Part shown: positions 50,378 through 58,455 of the stretch, one piece after another
How positions within the stretch are numbered: the first letter of the stretch is position 1
How the letters are laid out: each line of letters starts with the position of its first letter
Assembly: GCA_038237435.1 (NCBI GenBank)
Contig: JBBRYT010000002.1
Span: 186,001-250,000, forward strand
From: JACCTI01 sp038237435
GTDB taxonomy: Bacteria > Verrucomicrobiota > Verrucomicrobiia > Chthoniobacterales > UBA10450
DNA length: 64,000 nt
Direction: 5' to 3'
Notes under the pieces: generated by a model
What the model was told of the DNA's origin: nothing
The model's database searches: none
What the model saw: only the letters and a program-made list of their open reading frames with translations
Translations under genes and position numbers: made by a program

Positions 50378-51585
50378 GATTTATCGGATAACGCGGCCAC
50401 GCCGGGCAGCTCCTTGCCTTCCAGCAATTCGAGCGAAGCTCCTCCGCCCGTGGAAATGAAAGTCATCTTGTCGGCCAGGCCCGCTTGCTTCACCGCGGTC
50501 ACGGAGTCACCTCCGCCGATGATGGTGGTCGCGTGCGATTTCGCCAGCGCTTCCGCAATGGCGAACGTGCCATCGGCGAAGTCAGGAATTTCGAAAACAC
50601 CCATCGGGCCGTTCCAGAGAATCGTCTTCGCCTTGGCGATCTCATCCTCGTAAAGCGCAATCGTGGCGTGGCCGATATCGAGCGCCAGCCAGCCTTCCGT
50701 GATGCCGTGGCCATCCGCCACCTTGCCGGTGTTTCGCTTGCGCGAGCCGGCTTTGAATTCCTCCGCTTCGACTGCATCCACAGGCAGAAGAAATTTTACG
50801 CCCATCTCCTTGGCGAGAGCGAGCAGCTCGCGCGCAAGATCGAGCTTGTCCTCTTCCACTTTGCTCGCGCCCACTGGAGTTCCCATCGCTTTCCAAAAGG
50901 TGTTCGCCATCGCGCCGCCGATCAGAATGGTGTCGGCTCTATGCATCAACGCTTTGATCACGCCGATTTTATCCGAGACCTTCGAGCCGCCCATGATGAC
51001 GACGAACGGCTTGGCCGGTTCTTCCAGTTCGCGGCCGAGATATTTCAGCTCCTTCTCCATCAGAAAGCCCATGGCTGATTGGGCGATGAACCTCGTGATC
51101 CCGGCCGTGCTCGCGTGCGGCCGGTGCGCGGCGCCGAAAGCATCGTTCACATAGATCTCGCCGAGCCTGGCCAGCGCTTGCGCGAAAGAGGCGTCGTTCG
51201 CTTCCTCTTCCGCTTGAAAGCGAACATTCTCCAGCAGCGCGACATCGCCATCCTGCATGTGCTCGATGATTTTCTCCGCGTCCTCGCCAATCGTGTGATG
51301 GCTGAAAATCACCGGATGATTGATCAACGTGTGCAGGTAGTCGGCGACCGGCCGGAGGGAATATTCCGGCACCGGTTTTCCTTTCGGCCGGCCAAAATGC
51401 GCCATCAGAATCGTCTTCGCCTCGTGCTCGCGCAGGTAGTTGATTGTCGGCAGTGCCGCGCGGATCCGGGTGTCGTCGGTGATGTGAAAATGGTCGCCGT
51501 GCTCTTCGACAGGGACGTTGAAATCAACCCGCACCAGCACGCGTTTTCCGCGGAGATTGAGATCACGAAGGGTGAGTTTATTCAT
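50374..51585 (-). CDS. pgk: Phosphoglycerate kinase
   Basis: Transfers phosphate from 1,3-bisphosphoglycerate to ADP. 403 residues. KRVLVRVDFNVPV, MAHFGRPKG, RFIAQSAMGFLMEKELKYLG, PFVVIMGGSKVSDKIGVIKA, and C-terminal GGGDSVTAVKQAGLADK with FISTGGGASLELLEGKELPG. Second gene of gap-pgk-tpiA, 45 nt after gap. Confidence 0.97.
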   Translation of the reverse strand: MNKLTLRDLNLRGKRVLVRVDFNVPVEEHGDHFHITDDTRIRAALPTINYLREHEAKTILMAHFGRPKGKPVPEYSLRPVADYLHTLINHPVIFSHHTIGEDAEKIIEHMQDGDVALLENVRFQAEEEANDASFAQALARLGEIYVNDAFGAAHRPHASTAGITRFIAQSAMGFLMEKELKYLGRELEEPAKPFVVIMGGSKVSDKIGVIKALMHRADTILIGGAMANTFWKAMGTPVGASKVEEDKLDLARELLALAKEMGVKFLLPVDAVEAEEFKAGSRKRNTGKVADGHGITEGWLALDIGHATIALYEDEIAKAKTILWNGPMGVFEIPDFADGTFAIAEALAKSHATTIIGGGDSVTAVKQAGLADKMTFISTGGGASLELLEGKELPGVAALSDKS

Positions 51586-51630
51586 TCTTACTCCTGCTCC
51601 CGCTCGTGATCATAATCGTGCTGGTCTGTC

Positions 51631-52632
51631 TTATTTCCCCAGCAGCTCGAGCATTTGCACGCAACGATTGCTGTAGCCCCATTCGTTGTCGTACCACCCG
51701 ACGACCTTTACGAACTTCTCACCAAGCGTGAGGGTAAGCTTCGAGTCGAAGATGCAGGAATGCGGATTGCCCACGATGTCCTGGAGCACGAGCGGCTCAT
51801 CGGAATATTCGAGCACGTCTTTGAAGCTCGCGTCGGACGCGGCCGCTTTGAAGGCCGCATTGATTTCCTCTGCACTCGCCTTGTTCTTGAGGATCGCAGT
51901 GAAATCGGTCACCGATCCATCCGGTGTCGGCACACGGAACGCGCCGCCATTTAACTTTCCCTTCAGCTCGGGAATGACTTCACCGATCGCTTTGGCCGCG
52001 CCCGTGCTCGAAGGCACAATGTTAATCGCAGCAGCACGTCCCCGGCGCAGATCGGCATGCGGCAGATCAAGGATGTTCTGGTCGTTCGTGTAAGAGTGAA
52101 TCGTGCTCATGAAACCCAACTCGATTCCGAATTTGTCGTTTAACACTTTCACCATTGGCGCGAGACAATTGGTGGTGCAGCTCGCATTCGAAACCACCAT
52201 GTGTTTCGCCGGATCGTAGGTGTCGTCGTTGATCCCGATGCAAATCGTCGCATCCGGACTTTTTGCCGGCGCACTGATCAGGACGCGTTTCGCTCCGCCT
52301 TTGCTGATGTGGAGCTCGGCCTTGTCGCGCTCAGTAAAAAATCCGGTCGACTCCATCACCACATCGACTGCCAGGTCCTTCCAGGGCAACGCGCCCGGAT
52401 CGCGCTGCTTCATGATCTTAATTTTATGGCCGCGCACGATGATGTTCTCTGCGTCGTGCCCGATTTCGCCGTCGAATTTTCCATGCACCGAATCCCACTT
52501 CAGCAAATGCGCCAGAGTGGTGGTGTCAGTGAGATCGTTGATGCCTTTGACGCGCTCGACATCTTGCTGCGACATGGCGCGCAAGACATTGCGCCCGATG
52601 CGGCCGAAGCCGTTGATTCCGTAGTTAGCCAT
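51631..52632 (-). CDS. gap: Type I glyceraldehyde-3-phosphate dehydrogenase
   Basis: Oxidises glyceraldehyde 3-phosphate to 1,3-bisphosphoglycerate. 333 residues. NAD site YGINGFGRIGRNVLRAM; catalytic cysteine in VVSNASCTTNCLAPM; SYTNDQNILDLPHADLRRGR; C-terminal VGWYDNEWGYSNRCVQ. The early residues ERVKGINDLTD suggest NAD preference (Asp at the end of strand 2). First gene of gap-pgk-tpiA. Confidence 0.97.
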   Translation of the reverse strand: MANYGINGFGRIGRNVLRAMSQQDVERVKGINDLTDTTTLAHLLKWDSVHGKFDGEIGHDAENIIVRGHKIKIMKQRDPGALPWKDLAVDVVMESTGFFTERDKAELHISKGGAKRVLISAPAKSPDATICIGINDDTYDPAKHMVVSNASCTTNCLAPMVKVLNDKFGIELGFMSTIHSYTNDQNILDLPHADLRRGRAAAINIVPSSTGAAKAIGEVIPELKGKLNGGAFRVPTPDGSVTDFTAILKNKASAEEINAAFKAAASDASFKDVLEYSDEPLVLQDIVGNPHSCIFDSKLTLTLGEKFVKVVGWYDNEWGYSNRCVQMLELLGK

Positions 52633-52716
52633 AAGAGATTTGCGGATTGCGGTTTTCGAATGTCGATTGCCGCGCGCGATTGCGCACGGGGCAACGATTG
52701 AGGGCGGGAAAGTAAA

Positions 52717-53388
52717 ATGGGTCTAACGAGGCTGCAATTGCGAACTGCGCGCGCATTCGCGCTCCTTTTTCTCGCGCTCGTTTTTCCAACCAGCGCCGCC
52801 CCGCGCCGCCAATCTGCACGCGTCAAAACCATTCTCGTTCTTGGCGACAGTTTGTCGGATGGATTTCGCCTTTCGCGCAGCCAGGCCTATCCCGCGCTGC
52901 TCGCGCAAAAACTGGGCGCGGCCCGTCTGGATTATGATGTGATCAACGCCAGCGTGAGCGGCGGCACGACCAGCGGCGGCTTGCAACGCTTCGGTGCGGA
53001 GCTTACGCGCAAGATCGACATCTTTATTCTCGAGCTGGGAATCAACGATGCGTTCCGTGGCATTTCGATTCCGCAAATTCGCGAGAATCTCCAAATGATT
53101 ATCGATCGCGTGAAAATGAATAACCCGGATGTGCGCGTGATCGTGGTCGGGATGCAGTTGCCGAATTATTCAACGGACGATTTCGTGCGCGCCTACGGCG
53201 AGATGTATGTCGATCTTGCGGCGAAAAATCACGCCGGGCTCGTCCCTTATCTGCTCGAAGGCGTGGGCGGCAATCCAGAATTTAATTTACCGGATTTGAT
53301 TCATCCCAACGCCGCCGGGCACAAGATTTTGGCCACCAATGTCTGGCGTGTGCTCGAGCCGATTGCGCGCGAAGTGGCCGGGCATTGA
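52717..53388 (+). CDS. Secreted GDSL esterase (TesA/arylesterase-like)
   Basis: 223 residues. The signal (ALLFLALVFPTSAAP) begins MGLTRLQL, where a one-mismatch dispersed motif encodes LTR. SGNH motifs: ILVLGDSLSDGFRLSRSQAY (block I), SVSGGTTSGGLQ (II), LELGINDAFRG (III) and DLIHPNAAGHKILA (V). It is probably a periplasmic lysophospholipase or thioesterase. Divergent from gap. Confidence 0.9.
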   Translation: MGLTRLQLRTARAFALLFLALVFPTSAAPRRQSARVKTILVLGDSLSDGFRLSRSQAYPALLAQKLGAARLDYDVINASVSGGTTSGGLQRFGAELTRKIDIFILELGINDAFRGISIPQIRENLQMIIDRVKMNNPDVRVIVVGMQLPNYSTDDFVRAYGEMYVDLAAKNHAGLVPYLLEGVGGNPEFNLPDLIHPNAAGHKILATNVWRVLEPIAREVAGH

Positions 53389-53424
53389 ACCCGCCGCTGT
53401 GGTCTGTGTTAGTCTCCGCGCGCG

Positions 53425-54183
53425 ATGGGAGGTTTGTTACATCATTGGCGACATCCGCGGCGCTGTTATGTCATCTGCGGTATCGCGCGCTCCGGCAGTA
53501 ATTTGCTGAGCGACGGATTGCGCGAAACCGGTCGGGCCGGCCGGCCTAACCAGTTTTTCTTTTCTGAGTTCCAAAGTTTTTTCCGCGATCGGCAAAACCT
53601 TCCGCACGACATCTCATTTCTCGCTTACGTCCGCGCCGTCATCAAAGGGACTGCGACGTCCAATGAAGTTTTCGGATTCAAGTTGATGGCGGGCTATCTG
53701 GAAGATTTCTTGGCGCAACTTCGCCTAACAAGTGCTTTCGGGGGAAACGAAACCTCGGATCTTGATCTTCTGCGCAACGCCTTCCCGCGTTTGCGCTTCA
53801 TTCGCATCTGGCGCCGAAACAAATTACGGCAGGCCATCTCTAAAGCGCGGGCGATTCAGACCGGCCTCTGGAAAGTTCAGCCCGGCAAAGGCGAAACCGG
53901 GCCAGCGCAATTTGATCCCGATTTGATTGAGCGAAGTCTGCGTGCGGCGGAGGAACAGGAGAAAATTTGGGACGAATTCTTTGCGCGCAACCAGATCGAC
54001 CCGTTCGTCGTCGAGTACGAAGAACTTTGCCGAAGCTACGAAGCGACCATTCGTGCGACGCTGAAATTTCTGCAGATCACCCTGCCGCGCGGAAAGAAGT
54101 TCACTCCGCCCGTCACAAAAAAACAAAGCGACGCAATCTCGGACGAATGGGAGCGCCGCTACAACGAACTAAAGACGACTTGA
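53425..54183 (+). CDS. Stf0-like sulfotransferase
   Basis: 252 residues. The PAPS 5'-phosphosulfate loop is VICGIARSGSNLLSDGLRET; further motifs NEVFGFKLMAGYLEDFL, LRFIRIWRRNKLRQAISKAR (3'-phosphate binding R/S region) and DPFVVEYEELCRSYEATIRA. This is the Stf0 type that sulfates trehalose-like sugars in mycobacteria. The acceptor here is unknown. Its 3' end overlaps the convergent methyltransferase by 25 nt. Confidence 0.83.
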   Translation: MGGLLHHWRHPRRCYVICGIARSGSNLLSDGLRETGRAGRPNQFFFSEFQSFFRDRQNLPHDISFLAYVRAVIKGTATSNEVFGFKLMAGYLEDFLAQLRLTSAFGGNETSDLDLLRNAFPRLRFIRIWRRNKLRQAISKARAIQTGLWKVQPGKGETGPAQFDPDLIERSLRAAEEQEKIWDEFFARNQIDPFVVEYEELCRSYEATIRATLKFLQITLPRGKKFTPPVTKKQSDAISDEWERRYNELKTT

Positions 54184-54869
54184 TGCCGCTCGACGCGCGC
54201 GCCGCGTTTTTCGAAAAGCTCGCGCAACTCCGGCGTCATAAAACTGCCGTCGCGCTGACGATTTAATTCCAGCCAAACACGACCATTCGGTTTCAGATGG
54301 CGCGCGAGGTCGTCGAGAAAAAAAGTCCACTCGCGCACGCCCCAAAGACCGCTGCGATTGTGATTGTTGAAACAAATCATGAAGGCTGTGATTAGATCGA
54401 ACTTCCGCCCGAGATCGGGCAGCGGAGTGAAGGCGCGGATGTGCCAGATAATTCGCTCCAGCCCGAGCATCCGCGTCATCTCCGGATACATCGGCACTTC
54501 ATCGATATCGAGACCGAGCGGGCGGTGGCCCAGCCATTTGCAGATGTAGAGGAAATAGCCGGCGCCGGAACCAATATCGAGGATGTCGCGCCGCCGCCCG
54601 TAATCGAGCTCGAGGTCGCGCACATGCCGAATATTAACCTCCATCCATTTCTTCAAATCGAGATACTTCGGCCAGGCCGAACCAGGATTTTCCACCGCGT
54701 GTCGTTCTTTGATCGCGAGAAATTTTTCGCGGTCGATACTGGCGATGATTCGCTCGGCCGTGAGATGAAAGACAAATCGGCGGGTAAGAAAGACGCGGCC
54801 AAGATGTTGCTTAGCACTGCGGCCGGCCCGCGGATCGGCCACCTTGGCCAGTTTATGCAATAAGCGCAT
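54159..54869 (-). CDS. Class I SAM-dependent methyltransferase
   Basis: 236 residues. SAM motif I is ILDIGSGAGYFLYICKWLGH, then LGLDIDEVPMYPEMTRML, DLITAFMICFNNHNRSGLWG and DDLARHLKPNGRVWLELNR. The N-terminal ~75 residues are basic and helical. Substrate unknown; the convergent sulfotransferase overlap (25 nt) and closeness hint at a shared glycolipid or sugar target, without proof. Confidence 0.82.
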   Translation of the reverse strand: MRLLHKLAKVADPRAGRSAKQHLGRVFLTRRFVFHLTAERIIASIDREKFLAIKERHAVENPGSAWPKYLDLKKWMEVNIRHVRDLELDYGRRRDILDIGSGAGYFLYICKWLGHRPLGLDIDEVPMYPEMTRMLGLERIIWHIRAFTPLPDLGRKFDLITAFMICFNNHNRSGLWGVREWTFFLDDLARHLKPNGRVWLELNRQRDGSFMTPELRELFEKRGARVERHQVVFSSL

Positions 54870-54878
54870 AACGACTCG

Positions 54879-55895
54879 TTAGGCCGGTTGCTGTTGGGTC
54901 AGGCAGTGAAATGCACCCAAGCCCCAAATTAATTCGCGGCAATCGATCGGGACCACTCTTCGTGCTGGAAACGCGGACTGAATTTTATCGATCGCAATTT
55001 TGTCGTTCGGATCGTCGTAAATTGGAACGAGCACGCGTTCGTTCGCGATGTAAAAGTTCGCGTAGCTGGCGGGCAGAATCAGATCTTCGCGCTCCATCCG
55101 CGGCGGAACTGGTAGCTCAATAATCTTGAACTTCATTTCACGCAGGCGCGCCAGATTTTCCTGCAACGCTTCGTAGTTCGCGCTCCGCGGATCGGGATCG
55201 ACAATCGCTAGAACGGTTCGCTCCTCGACGAATCGTGCGAGATTATCAATGTGACCATCGGTATCGTCGCCTTCGGTTCCGCGGGACAACCAGAAGATTT
55301 CGCGCACGCCAAGAAAATCGCGCAGGCGTTCTTCGATTTGTTCGCGGGACAAATTCGGATTGCGATTTGGATTCAGCAGACACGATTCAGTCGTTAGACA
55401 CGCGCCGCTGCCATTCACATCGATCGAGCCGCCTTCGAGAATCATTCCTCCATCGTGAACCGGGAGGCCCAGCGCCTGGCCGATTCGTGTCGGCACGACA
55501 TCGTCCAGGTCGAATGGCGGATATTTGCCGCCCCACGCATTGTGTCCCCAGTCCACGATCGCCAGTTTCGGATTCTGGTCGCGCGTCAAAAAAATCGGCC
55601 CGTGGTCGCGGCACCACGGTTCGTTTGTGGGAATTTCGTAGTAAGTAATGCATTCGTTAGGCAAACCTTTCAAGACATCGCGCGCTTCTGCTTCATGCGC
55701 GCCATTGCAGACGTTGATGCAAACCGGTTCTGACTCGATTAATGCCGCCACCATTGCGCGAAACGTTGGCAACACGCGATCGAAAGCATCGGGAAAACTG
55801 ATCCCCCCGCGTCGCGGCCACGAGAGCCAGGTGGCGGTGTGCGGTTCCCATTCCGCGGGCATGCGATAACCCAGCGCGGCCGGCGTTTCCTTCAT
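54879..55895 (-). CDS. Agmatine deiminase family protein
   Basis: 338 residues, guanidino-modifying fold. MPAEWEPHTATWLSWPR, NEPWCRDHGPIFLTRDQNP, NAWGGKYPPFDLDDVVPTRI, GGSIDVNGSGACLTTESCLL, GDDTDGHIDNLARFV and catalytic C331 in GAFHCLTQQQ. It probably hydrolyses agmatine to N-carbamoylputrescine; peptidyl-arginine deiminase activity is an alternative. TAA is inside an exact dispersed 9-mer (54875-54883). No polyamine partner is adjacent. Confidence 0.87.
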   Translation of the reverse strand: MKETPAALGYRMPAEWEPHTATWLSWPRRGGISFPDAFDRVLPTFRAMVAALIESEPVCINVCNGAHEAEARDVLKGLPNECITYYEIPTNEPWCRDHGPIFLTRDQNPKLAIVDWGHNAWGGKYPPFDLDDVVPTRIGQALGLPVHDGGMILEGGSIDVNGSGACLTTESCLLNPNRNPNLSREQIEERLRDFLGVREIFWLSRGTEGDDTDGHIDNLARFVEERTVLAIVDPDPRSANYEALQENLARLREMKFKIIELPVPPRMEREDLILPASYANFYIANERVLVPIYDDPNDKIAIDKIQSAFPARRVVPIDCRELIWGLGAFHCLTQQQPA

Positions 55896-55982
55896 CGTTG
55901 ATCTATAGCAGTCCGCCCGCGGCTACGCTATGGACGGCCTGATCCTGAATCGTTCCGCTCGGCGAAAGACGGACAAGAAACA

Positions 55983-58397
55983 TCAGGCGACGGAAAAAGA
56001 TTGAGCGAGTGTGCGTCGTTGTTGCGCGGCCAGTAACGGTGGAAATTCTGCCAGCGCGGGCGAGGTGGAATTTTCCACGTAATGTAGGGCGACCGTTTTT
56101 AGTTCGCGCCAGCGGTCCCATTCCAAATCCGGCGCGTGTACGATATGGCGCAGGAGGCTGCGCCATTCCATGAGCGCGCGTTCAATGTCGCCGGCCCGGA
56201 GCGAATCACTCGTTAGGCGACTTTTCGCGCCGGGATTCTGCACGACCTCGCGGATCACTTCCGACGCGCCCGAGCCGTAATGCGCCGGCACACCCATCTC
56301 GAGATAACCGGGATAATCGGCCCGCTGGTAAATCCGCTGGGAAAGAATGCCGAGCCTTCCGCCCATCGGCGCATCTTCGCCGGCGAAACGCGGGCCGCCG
56401 CGAATATTGGCCAGGTCGAAAATGAAATCATCGATCGCATAAGTTTTGTCTTCCAGGGCCGCGGCGATCGCGAGCCCTTCTCCGCCTTGGAAAAAGGAAA
56501 AGATGATGCCGCGCATCGTCGGGGTTCCATCTTTCCCAACCAAGCCGAGCTGTCGCCAGGCGTACGCCGGAGAATTTACAATCGGCGTGGTCGAATCGTG
56601 CTCGAGCTGATCGCATTCACGGCAGACGGCCGGGATGGCCTCGCGCAGCGGCGGTTCATGGAGCGCGTGGCCTAACGAGTCGACAAAAGCTTCGACTTCG
56701 ATTTCGGAGAAGTCGAGTCGCGCGGTGACCGTAGTATTGCGGGTCACGACTTCGAAAACCCTGGCGCCTGTTGCCGTAAAAAGAATCTGTTCTGCAGTCG
56801 CGAGATCGCCGCCGCTTTTCCGCAGCCACTTTACAGGCGCGAACTGCTCGTTAGGCAAGATCGTCGCGAGCGGAACCTCGCGACCATAGATTTCTTGTTC
56901 ATGCAGCTTACAGAGATTGCCAAAACCGCGTCCGTCGAGCATGCGCGGGACGGAGAGCGCCGGCACCCAGCGCTCATTCTCGCGCACGCGCAATTTGCCT
57001 AACGAGACCTTGCGCCGTTCGGATTGCGGTTCCCATTCACCGACGGAATTCAGCATTTCCGTGATCGGTCGCCTCACAAATCGTTGACGTTCTGCGTCCA
57101 CTAACAGCCCACAGGGTCGCGGTCCGACGCCTAACGAGTGCTCGACCCCGAGCGGAACTTTCTGCGTGCTGAAGAGTGAATGACTTAGCTTCACCGCCGC
57201 AGCAAAACCCTCCGTTCGGTTGTGCATCACGCTGATCAAACTGGGCCAATCAACCTGCGTGGCGCGCTTGAGTTGTCGCGGCCGCGCGTCGCCTAGTCGT
57301 GGAATGTCGGGAACGATCAGGACGTAGCCGGTTTCATCGAGGCCGCGGCGACCGGCCCGGCCGAACATTTGCAACAATTCATCCGCCTGCACATGCCGCT
57401 CGAAATTTCCCGCCATGTAACGCGTGTCGGTGATGAGAACGGAGCGCATGGAAAAATTAATCCCGGCAGCGAGTCCCATCGTCGCGACGACGACGTTTAG
57501 TTGTCCGTTTTTGGCGAGCGGTTCGATCAAGCCCGCCCGCACCCCGTAGCTCAAACCGCTGTGATGATAAGCGACGCGACTGCGCAAAAGTTTCGCCAGC
57601 TTCTTTCCCGCGAGCGTTTCTTGCGCGGACGAAAGCGGGAGCGGATCGCGGACTGTCATTGCCGATGCTATCGATTGCGCCATTTCTTCAGCAGCATTTC
57701 GGCGCGGTGCGAAAATTAGAACCGGCGCGAGATCCGCGCGGAGGGCGCGGCCGATCATGCGCGGCCAGAAATTTTTCGACTGCACGAACTGTGAATCGGA
57801 AAGATTGCGCAGATCCAGCTCTTCCAGTGGCACCGGGCGTTCCTGGTGCGAAATCAAAACTGCATCGCGCCCGATGCGTTGCAGCCACGCCACGATGTCC
57901 TGCGGATTTCCCACGCTGCCGCTAAGTAAGAGCAACTGTGTTTGCGGCGGCGCGAGCGCGAGCGCGAGTTCGTAATGCACGCCGCGCACCGGATCGCCGA
58001 TCATCTGATATTCATCGACGACGAGAAGTTGCGGCCCGTCACGTCGCAGAAAGCGCGTCCGTTGCGTTTCTAAAGTCGCCACCACAACTTTTGCGTTCGT
58101 ATTCAACGCGAGGTCGCCCGTCGCAATTCCCACATCCCAACCGCGCGCGCGCCATTCCGCCAGTTTGTCGTTGGCCAATGCTCGCGTCGGCACGGTGAAA
58201 ATCGCCTGACCTTTCAGCGTCGGATAGAGCAGCTCAAAGATGTAAGTCTTGCCAGAGCCAGTCGGCGCCTGCACCACAACATCTTTTCCATCGCGCAGCG
58301 CCCGCACCGCTTCCTGTTGCCAGAGATCAGGCACGACCAGGTTGACCTCGAGCCCCTTCAACATCGCGGAACATCTCGCGCTGAGCGGCGGCTTCAA
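55983..58397 (-). CDS. Ski2-like/DEAD-box helicase
   Basis: 804 residues (an ATG 11 codons in, 58364, is an alternative start). Superfamily 2 motifs: Walker A QAPTGSGKTY (~43-52), TVPTRALANDKLAEW (Ia), DEYQ (II), LSGSVGN (III), VVATMGLAAGINFSMRSVL (V), QMFGRAGRRGLDE (VI). The C-terminal ~350 residues are family-specific. Such Hel308/Ski2-like enzymes unwind DNA or RNA; role unknown. Five exact dispersed 9-mers lie within it (56209, 56671, 56847, 56998, 57130), the highest density in the window. Confidence 0.87.
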   Translation of the reverse strand: MKPPLSARCSAMLKGLEVNLVVPDLWQQEAVRALRDGKDVVVQAPTGSGKTYIFELLYPTLKGQAIFTVPTRALANDKLAEWRARGWDVGIATGDLALNTNAKVVVATLETQRTRFLRRDGPQLLVVDEYQMIGDPVRGVHYELALALAPPQTQLLLLSGSVGNPQDIVAWLQRIGRDAVLISHQERPVPLEELDLRNLSDSQFVQSKNFWPRMIGRALRADLAPVLIFAPRRNAAEEMAQSIASAMTVRDPLPLSSAQETLAGKKLAKLLRSRVAYHHSGLSYGVRAGLIEPLAKNGQLNVVVATMGLAAGINFSMRSVLITDTRYMAGNFERHVQADELLQMFGRAGRRGLDETGYVLIVPDIPRLGDARPRQLKRATQVDWPSLISVMHNRTEGFAAAVKLSHSLFSTQKVPLGVEHSLGVGPRPCGLLVDAERQRFVRRPITEMLNSVGEWEPQSERRKVSLGKLRVRENERWVPALSVPRMLDGRGFGNLCKLHEQEIYGREVPLATILPNEQFAPVKWLRKSGGDLATAEQILFTATGARVFEVVTRNTTVTARLDFSEIEVEAFVDSLGHALHEPPLREAIPAVCRECDQLEHDSTTPIVNSPAYAWRQLGLVGKDGTPTMRGIIFSFFQGGEGLAIAAALEDKTYAIDDFIFDLANIRGGPRFAGEDAPMGGRLGILSQRIYQRADYPGYLEMGVPAHYGSGASEVIREVVQNPGAKSRLTSDSLRAGDIERALMEWRSLLRHIVHAPDLEWDRWRELKTVALHYVENSTSPALAEFPPLLAAQQRRTLAQSFSVA

Positions 58398-58455
58398 CTG
58401 AGCGCTTATCCTCGCTCTCGCGTTTCCGCGACCGTCTCGCTAGATTTCCCCTGAT

